Part shown: one piece after another, positions 17,758 through 26,305 of the stretch | How the letters are laid out: each line of letters opens with the position of its first letter | Numbering within the stretch: position 1 is the first letter of the stretch | Assembly: GCF_030817055.1 (NCBI RefSeq) | Contig: NZ_JAUSYV010000001.1 | Span: 4,860,001-4,924,000 of the forward strand | Source of the DNA: Bacillus sp. V2I10 | GTDB taxonomy: Bacteria; Bacillota; Bacilli; Bacillales; Bacillaceae | DNA: 64,000 nucleotides | Direction: 5' to 3' | Notes under the pieces: model-generated | What the model saw: the letters and a program-made list of their open reading frames with translations, nothing else | The model's database searches: none | Told to the model about the DNA's origin: nothing | Translations under genes and position numbers: made by a program

Positions 17758-18439
17758 ACTCTTCCCGCCCCTGGCTGAAAATCATAATAAACTTCAGCAA
17801 TTCAAACAGGGAAATGAGAGCTGCCGCTACATATGTCAGCGCAGCTGCCCCAAGTACTTTGTTTACGCCGCGCTCTTCTTCATTGCGGATGATGCCTTCT
17901 GCAATGATGAAATCCTTGGCTCTTCTGCTGGCGTTGAATTCAACAGGCAGTGTGACTAATTGAAAGGCAACTGCCGCTGAAAAAAAGATAATTCCAAGCC
18001 CGATTAGATTGAAGGACCCTAATAAAAAGCCTCCTATAAGCAAAAAGGGAGCAATACCTGAGGAAATATTCACGACCGGGAACATTTTGTGCCTTAAAGT
18101 TAAAGCCCCATAGGATTCTTTGTGCTGAATGGCGTGACCCACTTCGTGTGAAGCAACTGAGATTGATGCAATGGAGTTTCCGTAATAAACCTGTTCAGAT
18201 AACCGCACAGCTTTTTTTAAAGGATCATAGTGATCAGACAGCTTTCCTCTAACAGGTTCTACCGGAACATGATAAAGCCCGTTGTGGTCCAAAATTCTGC
18301 GTGCAACTTCCATTCCTGTCATTCCTGAAGAAGCCTGAACCTTTGACCATGTATTAAAATTACTTTTCACTTTAAACTGCGCCCAAAGCGCCAGTCCAAA
18401 TGCCGCAAAAACTAAAATATCCATAGGATGAAAAAACAT
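17756..18439 (-). CDS. YugP-family zinc metallopeptidase, membrane-bound
   Basis: A 227-residue membrane protein with the zinc-protease motif HEVGHAIQH near residue 100, preceded by the VYYGNSIASISVASHEVGHA segment typical of the Zn_peptidase_2 (YugP) family. Hydrophobic helices flank it (one at the N-terminus, three after the active site). GGAGGGG precedes the ATG. Members are widespread in Firmicutes; their natural substrate is unknown. Monocistronic by its terminator. Confidence 0.85.
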   Translation of the reverse strand: MFFHPMDILVFAAFGLALWAQFKVKSNFNTWSKVQASSGMTGMEVARRILDHNGLYHVPVEPVRGKLSDHYDPLKKAVRLSEQVYYGNSIASISVASHEVGHAIQHKESYGALTLRHKMFPVVNISSGIAPFLLIGGFLLGSFNLIGLGIIFFSAAVAFQLVTLPVEFNASRRAKDFIIAEGIIRNEEERGVNKVLGAAALTYVAAALISLFELLKFIMIFSQGREE

Positions 18440-18655
18440 TTTAGATCCCCTCCTGCGTTCCGTTTTTTCTTAGTTTTCCCCTTCCTTTTATCCTATCCCC
18501 TGTAAAACTATCCAGCCAAACCGGACAGTGTGGATTTTTTGTGAACAATGTGCAATTTGCAGTCATTCTTAACCATTTTGTTTATCAGCTTATATTAAAC
18601 ATCGAAGTCTTAACATGAAGGGCAGAGATTGTAGTAAAATAATGGTATAGTTCAA

Positions 18656-18981
18656 TAGAAAAGCGGAACCGACTGTTCAGCTCCGACAGACAGATTAGAA
18701 TTCACCGGAAAAGGCCGGGTTTGCCTTTTTCGGGGAATTTGTTCTGGCCGAGGAGTTAGGAGGTGGAGCTAGACAACTTAGAAAAGCGGAACCGACTGTT
18801 CAGCTCCGACAGACACATAAGAATTCACCGGAAAAGGCCGGGTTTGCCTTTTTTGGGGAATTTGTTCTGATCGAGGAGTTAGGAGGTAAAGCTAGACAAC
18901 TAAGAAAAGCGGAATCGCCAAGATCTGACTTTTTTTCCTTAGCCGTGCTGACTGAGAATCTAGGCGCTTCCGCTTGCCATC
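18656..18981. repeat. dispersed stem-loop repeat, locus 2: two full 123-bp units and a short unit
   Basis: Full units run 18656-18778 and 18779-18901, nearly identical, starting AGAAAAGCGGAACCGACTG and ending GCTAGACAACT(T/A). Each contains AATTCACCGGAAAAGGC pairing with GCCTTTTTCGGGGAATT around loop CGGGTTT. A short unit (18902-18981) lacks that hairpin and is bounded by AAGCGGAATCGCC (18907-18919) and GGCGCTTCCGCTT (18963-18975). Together they fill most of the 586-bp gap between the metallopeptidase and the YkvA-like gene; no other feature was seen there. Confidence 0.85.
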
Positions 18982-19025
18982 CATGCAAAAATTTACTTAA
19001 ACCTTAAGAAAAGCAGGTGAAATAC

Positions 19026-19430
19026 ATGCCATCAAAGCAGGAACAGGAAACACTCGAGCAATTGAAGGAATCAGAAAAACACTTTTCAGAGACGAAATTC
19101 TGGAGCAAATTAAAGAAGTATGGAAAAAAGGCAGGATCCTCTGTTGTGTATGCCGTGCTGCTTTTATATTTCACGCTTCAAAAACCGGAAGTTCCGGCAA
19201 AAACAAAAGCGATTATTATCGGCGCCCTCGGCTATTTCATTTTGCCGCTTGATCTCATTCCCGACTTAGCTGTCGGCGTCGGCTACACAGATGACCTTGG
19301 AGCTCTCGGCCTGGCACTTTTACAAGTAGCCATGTACATTGATCAGGATATAAAAGATCAGGCTAAACAAAAGCTTGTTGAATGGTTTGGCGATCAGGTT
19401 GATACATCAGACGTTGATGCAAAGATATAG
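19026..19430 (+). CDS. YkvA-family (DUF1232) membrane protein
   Basis: A 134-residue protein with the DUF1232 core AIIIGALGYFILPLDLIPDL followed by GYTDDLGALGLAL, where the Pro-Leu-Asp-Leu-Ile-Pro-Asp turn and the acidic pair are diagnostic. One to two membrane segments. ATG at 19026 is chosen over an in-frame GTG at 19017, because that GTG lies inside the AGGTGA ribosome site. Function unknown for the family. Confidence 0.8.
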   Translation: MPSKQEQETLEQLKESEKHFSETKFWSKLKKYGKKAGSSVVYAVLLLYFTLQKPEVPAKTKAIIIGALGYFILPLDLIPDLAVGVGYTDDLGALGLALLQVAMYIDQDIKDQAKQKLVEWFGDQVDTSDVDAKI

Positions 19431-19505
19431 GAAAAGCGAAATCGCCCGTTTACCGCAGGCATGAAGGATTTGCTCTGGCCAAGGAGATGGGCGATGGAGC
19501 CATAC
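19431..19505. repeat. dispersed repeat, locus 3 (short, diverged)
   Basis: Begins GAAAAGCGAAATCGCCCGTTT and contains CAGGCATGA, then GATTTGCTCTGGCCAAGGAG and ATGGGCGATGGAGC. It aligns over its length with the short form at 58876-58950, but its right end has lost the CTTCCGCTT arm. It begins at the stop codon of the YkvA-like gene. Confidence 0.65.
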
Positions 19506-19540
19506 ATCAATGCGCAAAACTCTATACCTTCTTATTTAAA

Positions 19541-19574
19541 AGAAATTAAGCACCTCTCGAGGTGCTAATTTCTT
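19541..19574 (-). terminator. intrinsic terminator of the YnfA-family gene
   Basis: AGAAATTA-AGCACCTC pairs with GAGGTGCT-AATTTCT; on the minus strand it is followed by TTTTAAATAAG. It overlaps the last codons of the gene. Confidence 0.7.
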
Positions 19575-19891
19575 GGCCCAAATAGCATAACTGACACTCC
19601 GGCAAGACAAATGATTGCACCAAATATATCATAGAAATCAGGTGTTTTCCGGTCAACTCCCCATCCCCACAGAACCGAAAGCACAATAAAAATACCTCCA
19701 TATGCCGCGTACACCCTTCCAAAAGAAGGGAAAGTCTGCATGGCAGCAATGACTCCATAAAGAGCTAATGACAAACCTCCAAAAAATGCCCAATAAATGG
19801 GTTTACCTTCCCGAAGCCAGAGCCAAATTAAATATCCTCCGCCAATTTCAGCAAGACCTGCGAGCAAGAATAAACAGATTGTGTAAAACAT
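19565..19891 (-). CDS. YnfA-family (UPF0060) small membrane protein
   Basis: A 108-residue, four-helix membrane protein. AGLAEIGGGYLIWLWLREGK near the N-terminus, FGRVYAAYGGIFIVLSVLWG in the middle and DIFGAIICLAGVSVMLFGPR at the end are the UPF0060/YnfA signature. The fold resembles small multidrug-resistance transporters and some members have been linked to drug or thallium efflux, but no substrate can be read here. AAGGGGTGG precedes the ATG. Confidence 0.88.
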   Translation of the reverse strand: MFYTICLFLLAGLAEIGGGYLIWLWLREGKPIYWAFFGGLSLALYGVIAAMQTFPSFGRVYAAYGGIFIVLSVLWGWGVDRKTPDFYDIFGAIICLAGVSVMLFGPRN

Positions 19892-19911
19892 TTTGCCACC
19901 CCTTTATGCAC

Positions 19912-19946
19912 CTGAAAAAGCAGGGAGATTCCTCCCTGCTTTTTCA
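19912..19946 (-). terminator. intrinsic terminator of putR
   Basis: CTGAAAAAGCAGGGAG pairs perfectly with CTCCCTGCTTTTTCAG across a three-base loop. It lies between putR and the YnfA-family gene, on the putR 3' side. Confidence 0.85.
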
Positions 19947-19952
19947 GACGAA

Positions 19953-21173
19953 TTATCTTTCTTGCTTAATGAGCTGTAAATCAATATAAAGCTGGATGCG
20001 TGCATGAAAATCATCAAAATCAATCGAGGTAAGATCAGCAATTTGATTGATTCTGTATTTTAAAGTGTTTGTGTGTATAAACAGCTGTTCGGCTGTCGTT
20101 TTGATGCGGCAGTTGTTAAGAAGATAGATTTCAAGCGTTTGAAGTAATTTTGTCTGGCTTTCCTGATCCTTTTTTTGCAGAATCTGAAGATTTTTATTGA
20201 TGTAGCCTGTTATCCCATGATGCTTGGAGATCGTTTCGAGATAACGGAAAATTCCGAGCTTGCTGTATATGAAAGGAAGCTTTTCAGGTGTTCCGATAAA
20301 TTTGGCTGCATTGATTACTTCAAGCGCTTCAAGATAAGATTTCTTCAATTGAAGAATGGACGAATACTCATTTCCAATGCCGGCATACACCTTTCGGCCA
20401 TTAAATTGGGAGAGGACCGTATTCGTTAATTCCTCTGCGCTTTCCGAAAGCTGGCTTAAGCCTTTTGTATTACTCCCGATTATGACGACAATCTTCAGCT
20501 GTTCCGTAAAAACCTGGGAAAAATGATTTAAGGCATTTGCAAATAATCGAACCGTTTCTGTTACTTCTTCAAACAGTTCTTCATCATTTTGAGAAATAGT
20601 AAAAATATTAACAAGAAACGTTTCGGGAATCAGGATACTGTGATTAGCTGCTTCCCACTTGATCTGATTTTCCGTCTGGAACGCCTCACCGATGATTTTT
20701 TTATAGAACTCATTTTTTTCTTCATTCTCTCTAAGGCTGATCTGATTTTTCTGATAAAGAAGTTTGCCGATATGACGCGAAACTTCATGCAGGAATTTCA
20801 GATCTGAATCTGTCATTGTTTCTGTTTCCTGAACCCATATATAGCCAAAAACCTGTTCCCTGTAGATTGCGCTTACAACAACCCGCTGATTTAATCCGAT
20901 TTCTTTTATCTGTTTCACCCGAAACGGGTGAGGAATTGTTTTTAGCTGATCGACAATGCCTTCATCCATGAATTTCTCAAGAATGGGAATTGGCCAATGC
21001 TTTGTAAAAATGGTCTGCTGATTGGCTTGATCGAAATGGTCTGTGTAATAAGAGCTGTAGGCAAGCAACGAGAATTGATCATTTTCAATGACAACTGGTT
21101 TTTTTAAGTAAGTGCTGACCATATCTGTAATATCATTAATGTTTGTCAGTGTCAGAATTTTTTCCAGCAACAT
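19953..21173 (-). CDS. putR: PucR-type regulator of proline catabolism
   Basis: A 406-residue PucR/CdaR-type regulator. The C-terminal helix-turn-helix reads NNCRIKTTAEQLFIHTNTLKYR and is the PucR HTH_30 pattern; a GGDEF-like linking domain (GRKVYAGIGNEYSSILQLKK) precedes it and the first 150 residues resemble a sensory domain. It lies directly downstream of putP in the same orientation, the arrangement of B. subtilis putB-putC-putP-putR, whose PutR activates the put genes with proline. Gap to putP includes a terminator, so it has probably its own promoter. AGGAGGG precedes the ATG. Confidence 0.85.
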   Translation of the reverse strand: MLLEKILTLTNINDITDMVSTYLKKPVVIENDQFSLLAYSSYYTDHFDQANQQTIFTKHWPIPILEKFMDEGIVDQLKTIPHPFRVKQIKEIGLNQRVVVSAIYREQVFGYIWVQETETMTDSDLKFLHEVSRHIGKLLYQKNQISLRENEEKNEFYKKIIGEAFQTENQIKWEAANHSILIPETFLVNIFTISQNDEELFEEVTETVRLFANALNHFSQVFTEQLKIVVIIGSNTKGLSQLSESAEELTNTVLSQFNGRKVYAGIGNEYSSILQLKKSYLEALEVINAAKFIGTPEKLPFIYSKLGIFRYLETISKHHGITGYINKNLQILQKKDQESQTKLLQTLEIYLLNNCRIKTTAEQLFIHTNTLKYRINQIADLTSIDFDDFHARIQLYIDLQLIKQER

Positions 21174-21293
21174 ATATGGCCCTCCTGCTTCAAATATAAA
21201 TGATGAACCTAATTATAATACTTTTAACAGCAGGAAGGGAATAGTGGCTGCATTAGAGATCAAAAATAAGTCATTCAGGATTTGTCAGCGCAT

Positions 21294-21322
21294 AAAAAAG
21301 GACCGGGAAAATCCCCGGCCCT
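21294..21322 (-). terminator. intrinsic terminator of putP
   Basis: On the minus strand GGGCCGGGGATTTTCCCGGTCC is broken as GG(G)CCGGGG / CCCGG(T)CC and is followed by TTTTTTATG. It closes the putBCP unit before putR. Confidence 0.8.
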
Positions 21323-21328
21323 TCAAAC

Positions 21329-22798
21329 TTATTCTTTTACAATTTTCTCAAACTCTTCAAATTGTGCTTCTACTTCTCTTGAAGGCTGAGCAGTAAGCAG
21401 ACTGACCACAATAACGGCAAGTAAGCTTGCTGCAAAACCAGGGATCATTTCATAAAGAGTTTCTGACAGGCCTGCCATCGACCAGAAGATAACCGTTGCG
21501 GCACCTACGACCATCCCAGCCAATGCTCCCCATTTCGTCATTCGCTTCCAGAAAAGACTAAGCAGAATCAGCGGTCCAAAAGAAGAACCAAATCCAGCCC
21601 ATGCATAGCCGACAAGTCCAAGGATCGTGTCGTTTTTCTCCCAAGAAAGAATAAGGGCAATGACCGAGATAAGCAGAACGGACAATCTGCCTAAAAAGAC
21701 AAGCTCTTTATCTGAAGCAGAGCGTCTGAAGAACGTTTTGTAAATATCCTCTGTTAATGAACTGGCAGTTACTAAAAGCTGTGAAGCGATTGTGCTCATA
21801 ATCGCTGCCAGTATAGCAGAAATTAAGAATCCTGTAATAAATGGATGGAACAGTACTTCTCCTAATACGATGAAAACCGTTTCCGGGTCGTCTAGCTTCA
21901 TATCATTTTGAGAAAAATAAGTGATTCCGATAAATCCCGTCAGCATCGCACCGATACTTGAGAAAATCATCCAGCCCATCCCGATATTACGGGCTTTTTT
22001 GATTTCCTTTACTGAATTAATCGCCATAAAGCGGACAATGATATGCGGCTGGCCAAAATAGCCAAGTCCCCAGGCAAATAATGATATAACTCCTAAAAAA
22101 CTCGTTCCAGTAAAAATATTTAAAAGTGCAGGGTCAATCGATCGTGCTGTGTCAATGGAAGGTCCAAAACCCCCAACATGAATAAGTGTAACAATAGGTA
22201 CAAGAATCAAGGCAACAAACATGATGATCCCCTGAACAAAATCGGTCCAGCTTACCGCAAGAAATCCGCCGAATAATGTATAGGCCACCACAACACCAGT
22301 TAAAATCCATAATCCAGTATGATAATCAAGCCCAAATGTACTTTGAAATAAAACACCGCCGGATACCATCCCTGATGATACATAAAAAGTAAAGAATATT
22401 AAGATAACTAAAGCCGAAATTAATCTCAGAATCCGTGTTCCGTCCGCAAATCGATTCTCAAGGAAAGCCGGAATGGTAATCGAGTTATTCGCCACTTCCG
22501 TATACGTTCTTAATCTAGGTGCAACATAAAGCCAGTTGGCATAAGCGCCAAGCGTTAAACCGATGACAATCCAGATGGAGCTGAGTCCTGTCGCAAACAT
22601 AGCGCCGGGCAGCCCCATCAACAGCCAACCGCTCATATCTGCCGCACCAGCGCTCAAAGCAGTAACCGCAGCTCCAAGACCGCGATCTCCGAGCATGTAA
22701 TCATTTAAGTTCGACGTTCTCTTATAGGCGAAATAACCGATAATCAGCATGCCTGCCATATAAATGCTTATAGATAAAACCAATGCGTAATCAATCAT
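21329..22798 (-). CDS. putP: sodium/proline symporter
   Basis: A 489-residue sodium:solute symporter with about 13 helices. NDYMLGDRGLGAAVTALSAG and AADMSGWLLMGLPGA form the Na/proline site of helices 1-2, and GYAWAGFGSSFGPLILLSLF is the conserved helix-9/10 region of PutP. It brings proline in with sodium for breakdown by PutB and PutC, whose genes precede it. AGGGG lies before the ATG. A hairpin in the 141-bp gap from putC may reduce its expression relative to putBC. Confidence 0.93.
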   Translation of the reverse strand: MIDYALVLSISIYMAGMLIIGYFAYKRTSNLNDYMLGDRGLGAAVTALSAGAADMSGWLLMGLPGAMFATGLSSIWIVIGLTLGAYANWLYVAPRLRTYTEVANNSITIPAFLENRFADGTRILRLISALVILIFFTFYVSSGMVSGGVLFQSTFGLDYHTGLWILTGVVVAYTLFGGFLAVSWTDFVQGIIMFVALILVPIVTLIHVGGFGPSIDTARSIDPALLNIFTGTSFLGVISLFAWGLGYFGQPHIIVRFMAINSVKEIKKARNIGMGWMIFSSIGAMLTGFIGITYFSQNDMKLDDPETVFIVLGEVLFHPFITGFLISAILAAIMSTIASQLLVTASSLTEDIYKTFFRRSASDKELVFLGRLSVLLISVIALILSWEKNDTILGLVGYAWAGFGSSFGPLILLSLFWKRMTKWGALAGMVVGAATVIFWSMAGLSETLYEMIPGFAASLLAVIVVSLLTAQPSREVEAQFEEFEKIVKE

Positions 22799-22836
22799 AG
22801 AGGAACCCCTTTCAGAACCAAGATATATCTTTTTTT

Positions 22837-22870
22837 AAAAAGAGGAAGCAACCTTTTTTGTCACTTCCTC
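22837..22870 (-). terminator. putC-putP intergenic attenuating hairpin
   Basis: On the minus strand GAGGAAG and CTTCCTC pair around a 16-base loop, followed by TTTTTAAAAAAAG. The stem is only 7 bp, so it may permit read-through into putP. Confidence 0.55.
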
Positions 22871-22939
22871 AAATTGAATCTGGATTTGTCTTACATGAAT
22901 AATGTAAGAATGGATATGGAATCTCTGATTCTTTATCTA

Positions 22940-24481
22940 TTAAAATGTTTCAGATGTTGTTTTAGCCTGCATATGAAGCTGAAGGTAATCAGGTCCGCCT
23001 GCTTTAGAATCAGTTCCTGACATGTTGAATCCGCCGAATGGCTGATAGCCTACGATTGCGCCAGTACATCCGCGGTTGAAGTACAGATTTCCGACATGGA
23101 AGTCTTCACGTGCTTTTTCCATGTTAGAGCGGTTTGTCGTAAGGACAGCACCTGTTAAACCATACTCTGTATTGTTGGCAATTTCAAGTGCTTCGTCAAA
23201 GTCTTTTGCTTTTGAAAAAGCAACAACTGGTCCAAAGATTTCTTCCTGCATTAAACGTGCTTTTGGATCAACATCAGCAACAATTGTCGGCTGCACGAAG
23301 TAGCCTTTTGAGCTGTCTCCTTCTCCGCCTGCAAGTATGCGTCCTTCCTCTTTCCCGATTTCAACATAGCTCATAATTTTATCAAAAGCAGCCTGGTCGA
23401 TAACAGGTCCCATGAAATGATTTTCTGTTGGATTGCCGACTGTTAATTGTTTTGTTAATTCTACAGCGCGGTTTAATACTTGATCGTAAACATCTTCTAC
23501 GATCACTGCACGGGAACAAGCCGAGCATTTTTGTCCTGAGAAGCCGAATGCTGATTTTACAATCGATTGAGCTGCGAGTTCAAGATCTGCCTCTTTATCT
23601 ACTACAATCGTATCTTTACCGCCCATTTCAGCGATTACGCGCTTCAGCCAGATTTGGCCGTCGTTAAGCTGTGACGCACGGTTGAAGATGCGAAGGCCCA
23701 CATCACGTGAACCTGTGAATGAGATAAAACGTGTTTTTGGATGATCAACAAGATAGTCTCCCACTTCCGCTCCGCTTCCAGGAACAAAATTCAGAACGCC
23801 TGAAGGAAGTCCCGCTTCCATCATAACTTCTACAAACTTAGCAGCAACAATCGGTGTTGTTGAAGCCGGTTTTAATAGGATCGTGTTGCCTGTTACGATC
23901 GCAGCAACAGCTGTACCTGCCATGATTGCAAATGGGAAGTTCCAAGGTGAAATGATGATCCCTACGCCTAATGGAATGTAGTCATAGCGGTTGTATTCTC
24001 CAGGACGGCTTTCAACAGGAACTCCATCTTTAAGCTTCAGCATTTGACGTGCATAAAACTCAAGGAAGTCAATGGCTTCAGCTGTATCAGCATCAGCCTC
24101 GTTCCATGGCTTGCCTGCTTCTTTTGTTAATAGAGCTGAAAATTCATGCTTGCGGCGGCGAATGATTGCTGCTGCTTTGAAAAGTACATCTGCACGGATT
24201 TCAGGTTTCACTTTTTTCCAGCTTTCAAAAGCAGCAGATGCCTCCTGCATTGCTTTTTCTGCATGGTCACGGGTTGCTTTTGATACACGGCCGATCACTT
24301 CTTCTTTATCCGCAGGGTTATAAGACACGATTTTATCATCTGTCGTTACTTTTTCTGCACCGATGTATAAAGGATAGTCCTGTCCTAAATAGCCTTCAAC
24401 TTTTTGAAGAGCTTCCTGGTAGACTTTTTTGTTTTCCTCATTTGTGAAATCAGTAAATGGTTCGTGTTTGTATGGAATCAT
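22940..24481 (-). CDS. putC: 1-pyrroline-5-carboxylate dehydrogenase of the proline operon
   Basis: A 513-residue aldehyde dehydrogenase, paralogous to rocA in this window. Catalytic Glu lies in VIAEMGGKDTIVVDKEADLE and Cys in FSGQKCSACSRAVIV; the NRGCTGAIVGYQPFGGFNMS C-terminus is shared with RocA. It completes proline oxidation by converting pyrroline-5-carboxylate (as the semialdehyde) to glutamate. It lies 37 bp after putB, so it is cotranscribed. AAGGAG precedes the ATG. Confidence 0.92.
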   Translation of the reverse strand: MIPYKHEPFTDFTNEENKKVYQEALQKVEGYLGQDYPLYIGAEKVTTDDKIVSYNPADKEEVIGRVSKATRDHAEKAMQEASAAFESWKKVKPEIRADVLFKAAAIIRRRKHEFSALLTKEAGKPWNEADADTAEAIDFLEFYARQMLKLKDGVPVESRPGEYNRYDYIPLGVGIIISPWNFPFAIMAGTAVAAIVTGNTILLKPASTTPIVAAKFVEVMMEAGLPSGVLNFVPGSGAEVGDYLVDHPKTRFISFTGSRDVGLRIFNRASQLNDGQIWLKRVIAEMGGKDTIVVDKEADLELAAQSIVKSAFGFSGQKCSACSRAVIVEDVYDQVLNRAVELTKQLTVGNPTENHFMGPVIDQAAFDKIMSYVEIGKEEGRILAGGEGDSSKGYFVQPTIVADVDPKARLMQEEIFGPVVAFSKAKDFDEALEIANNTEYGLTGAVLTTNRSNMEKAREDFHVGNLYFNRGCTGAIVGYQPFGGFNMSGTDSKAGGPDYLQLHMQAKTTSETF

Positions 24482-24518
24482 TAGAAATCGCTCCTTAAGA
24501 ATAATTTTTTTAAAAAAC

Positions 24519-25436
24519 TTAACTTTTCACCATGCCTTTGAATGCAAACGCAATATTAGAAGGTCTTTCGGCAAGTCTTCTCATAAAATATCCGTACCAG
24601 TCAAGGCCATATGGTACATAGACGCGCATTTTGTATCCTTCTTTGACAAGGTTCAATTGCGTTTTGCTTCTCATTCCGTAAAGCATTTGGAATTCAAACA
24701 TGGAGTTAGGAATGTTATGCTTTTTAGCCAGCATTTTTGTATATTCGATGATTTGGTCATCATGAGACGCGATAGCTGTATAGTTGCCATTTAGCAGACT
24801 TTGCTCAATCAGCTTCTTATAGTTTTCATCAACATCTCCCTTTTCAGGAAAGGCAACCTCAGGAGATTCTTTGTATGCTCCTTTTACAAGACGCAGGAAT
24901 GGCTTATACTGCGCGAGCTCGCTTAAATCTTTCTCTGTACGATATAAATAAGCCTGTAAGACTGTACTGATGCAGCTGTATTTTGCTTTGAACTGCTTGA
25001 AAATATCAAGAGTAGCCTGACAGCGGACTTCATCCTCCATGTCAATTGTTACCATGACATTGTGTTTTTCCGCCGTTTCAAGGATTTTCGTCATATTTTC
25101 AATGACCAGCTTATGATCAATATCAAGTCCGAGGGATGTCATCTTTAAAGATACTTGTGAATCAAGTTTTTCCCTGCTGATCATTTCAATTGTTTCGATG
25201 CATTCCGCTGTTCTTTCTCTTGTTACTTCCTCTGAATCTACGAATTCTCCAAGATGATCGACTGTTACCAGCAGACCGCTCTCATTCAGCTGTTTAATGA
25301 ATTTGATGGAACTTTGAAAATCTGTTCCCCCAATAATTTTTCCAGCTGCAAAACTGCCGCCGCGCTTCTTTGCAATATTATTAAGTAAGTTATTTTTGGA
25401 TAAGAATAAGAAAAAATCCCTTGTAATCGCTTCCAT
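24519..25436 (-). CDS. putB: proline dehydrogenase
   Basis: A 305-residue FAD-dependent proline dehydrogenase of the monofunctional Bacillus type. VTVDHLGEFVDSEEVTRERT, VSLKMTSLGLDID, QAYLYRTEKDL, FLRLVKGAYKE and the C-terminal YFMRRLAERPSN (two Arg that bind the proline carboxylate) are all present. AGGAGGTG stands upstream; ATG 25436 gives the family's usual MEAITRDFF start, with TTG 25442 an equally spaced alternative. It is the first gene of the put unit and passes electrons to the respiratory chain. Confidence 0.92.
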   Translation of the reverse strand: MEAITRDFFLFLSKNNLLNNIAKKRGGSFAAGKIIGGTDFQSSIKFIKQLNESGLLVTVDHLGEFVDSEEVTRERTAECIETIEMISREKLDSQVSLKMTSLGLDIDHKLVIENMTKILETAEKHNVMVTIDMEDEVRCQATLDIFKQFKAKYSCISTVLQAYLYRTEKDLSELAQYKPFLRLVKGAYKESPEVAFPEKGDVDENYKKLIEQSLLNGNYTAIASHDDQIIEYTKMLAKKHNIPNSMFEFQMLYGMRSKTQLNLVKEGYKMRVYVPYGLDWYGYFMRRLAERPSNIAFAFKGMVKS

Positions 25437-25589
25437 CGTCAACGCACACCTCCTGTAGAAGTTGTAATCACAAGATAATCTTACTTTTTTCCGACAATTT
25501 TCACAACGTTCTAAATATACAATAATCAAGCGCTTTATTTGTTGATTTTGGACAATGAGACACTCCAGATTATATCCTTCTGGTTAAAA

Positions 25590-25616
25590 AAATAAACAGC
25601 CGCGGCTGCTTATTTG
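25590..25616 (-). terminator. intrinsic terminator of the usp gene
   Basis: AATAAACAGCCGCGGCTGCTTATT forms a near-perfect palindrome; on the minus strand it ends in TTATTTTTTT. It lies just after the universal stress gene. Confidence 0.7.
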
Positions 25617-25621
25617 GTTTT

Positions 25622-26038
25622 CTATTTTACAATCATCACTGGACAGTTTGCATGTTTTGCCACTTTATGACTTACACTTCCAAGGACCATCTCCTGAAGT
25701 CTATTCAGCCCTCTGCTACCTACAATGACTAAATCAAACTGGTTCTCATTTGCAAAGCTTGCAATCGTCGGACCAGGCTCCCCTTTTTTGATTTGAAGAT
25801 CAATTTCAATACCCTTTTCTTTTAAAAGAGATTCTGCCGGATATATTCGCTGCTTTCTATGCTCATCTCTCAAAGCTCTGTCCCCTTCAGACAAAACCTC
25901 AGATTTTGATGAAGCGGCATCTACTACATACAGAATGGTAACAATGGATTTTTCTAATGATGCAATGTGGCCTGCTTTTTCTGCAGCCCTTAAAGCATTC
26001 TTTGATCCATCCACTGCCAACAAGACTTTTTTAAACAT
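25622..26038 (-). CDS. universal stress protein, UspA family
   Basis: A 138-residue single-domain UspA protein. VLLAVDGSKNALRAAEKAG is the first strand and helix, and the ATP-type motif GSRGLNRLQEMVLGSVSHKV is complete with the G-2X-G-9X-G(S) spacing, so nucleotide binding is likely. GGAGGGG precedes the ATG. It is divergent from the SulP gene over 267 bp, and Usp/SulP neighbours are a common pairing in bacteria; some SulP carriers even carry fused Usp domains. Confidence 0.88.
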   Translation of the reverse strand: MFKKVLLAVDGSKNALRAAEKAGHIASLEKSIVTILYVVDAASSKSEVLSEGDRALRDEHRKQRIYPAESLLKEKGIEIDLQIKKGEPGPTIASFANENQFDLVIVGSRGLNRLQEMVLGSVSHKVAKHANCPVMIVK

Positions 26039-26305
26039 ATTAACCCCTCCAATGATCTTTTTTTCTTTCTTAATGTTAAATCCTGAACGATTTAATAAAA
26101 ATTACATAGAAAAATTAGACATATTGCAAGATCTGTCCTAAATGGAAGGAAAAGTGCGATAAAAAGAGTTACAAAACTATGTTTACGCTTACATTGTACT
26201 ATATATTTTCTGGGGATGATGATATAATTTCCGAGTTATCAACGGCCACGGCTTTCATGAGAGTTGAAAGTCACAATAAAATAAGATAAAAGAGGTGTTT
26301 ATTGG

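Noticed and set aside
18800..18988. 62-codon minus-strand ORF
   Set aside because: Lies entirely inside the repeat units; composition follows the repeat and no ribosome site is seen.
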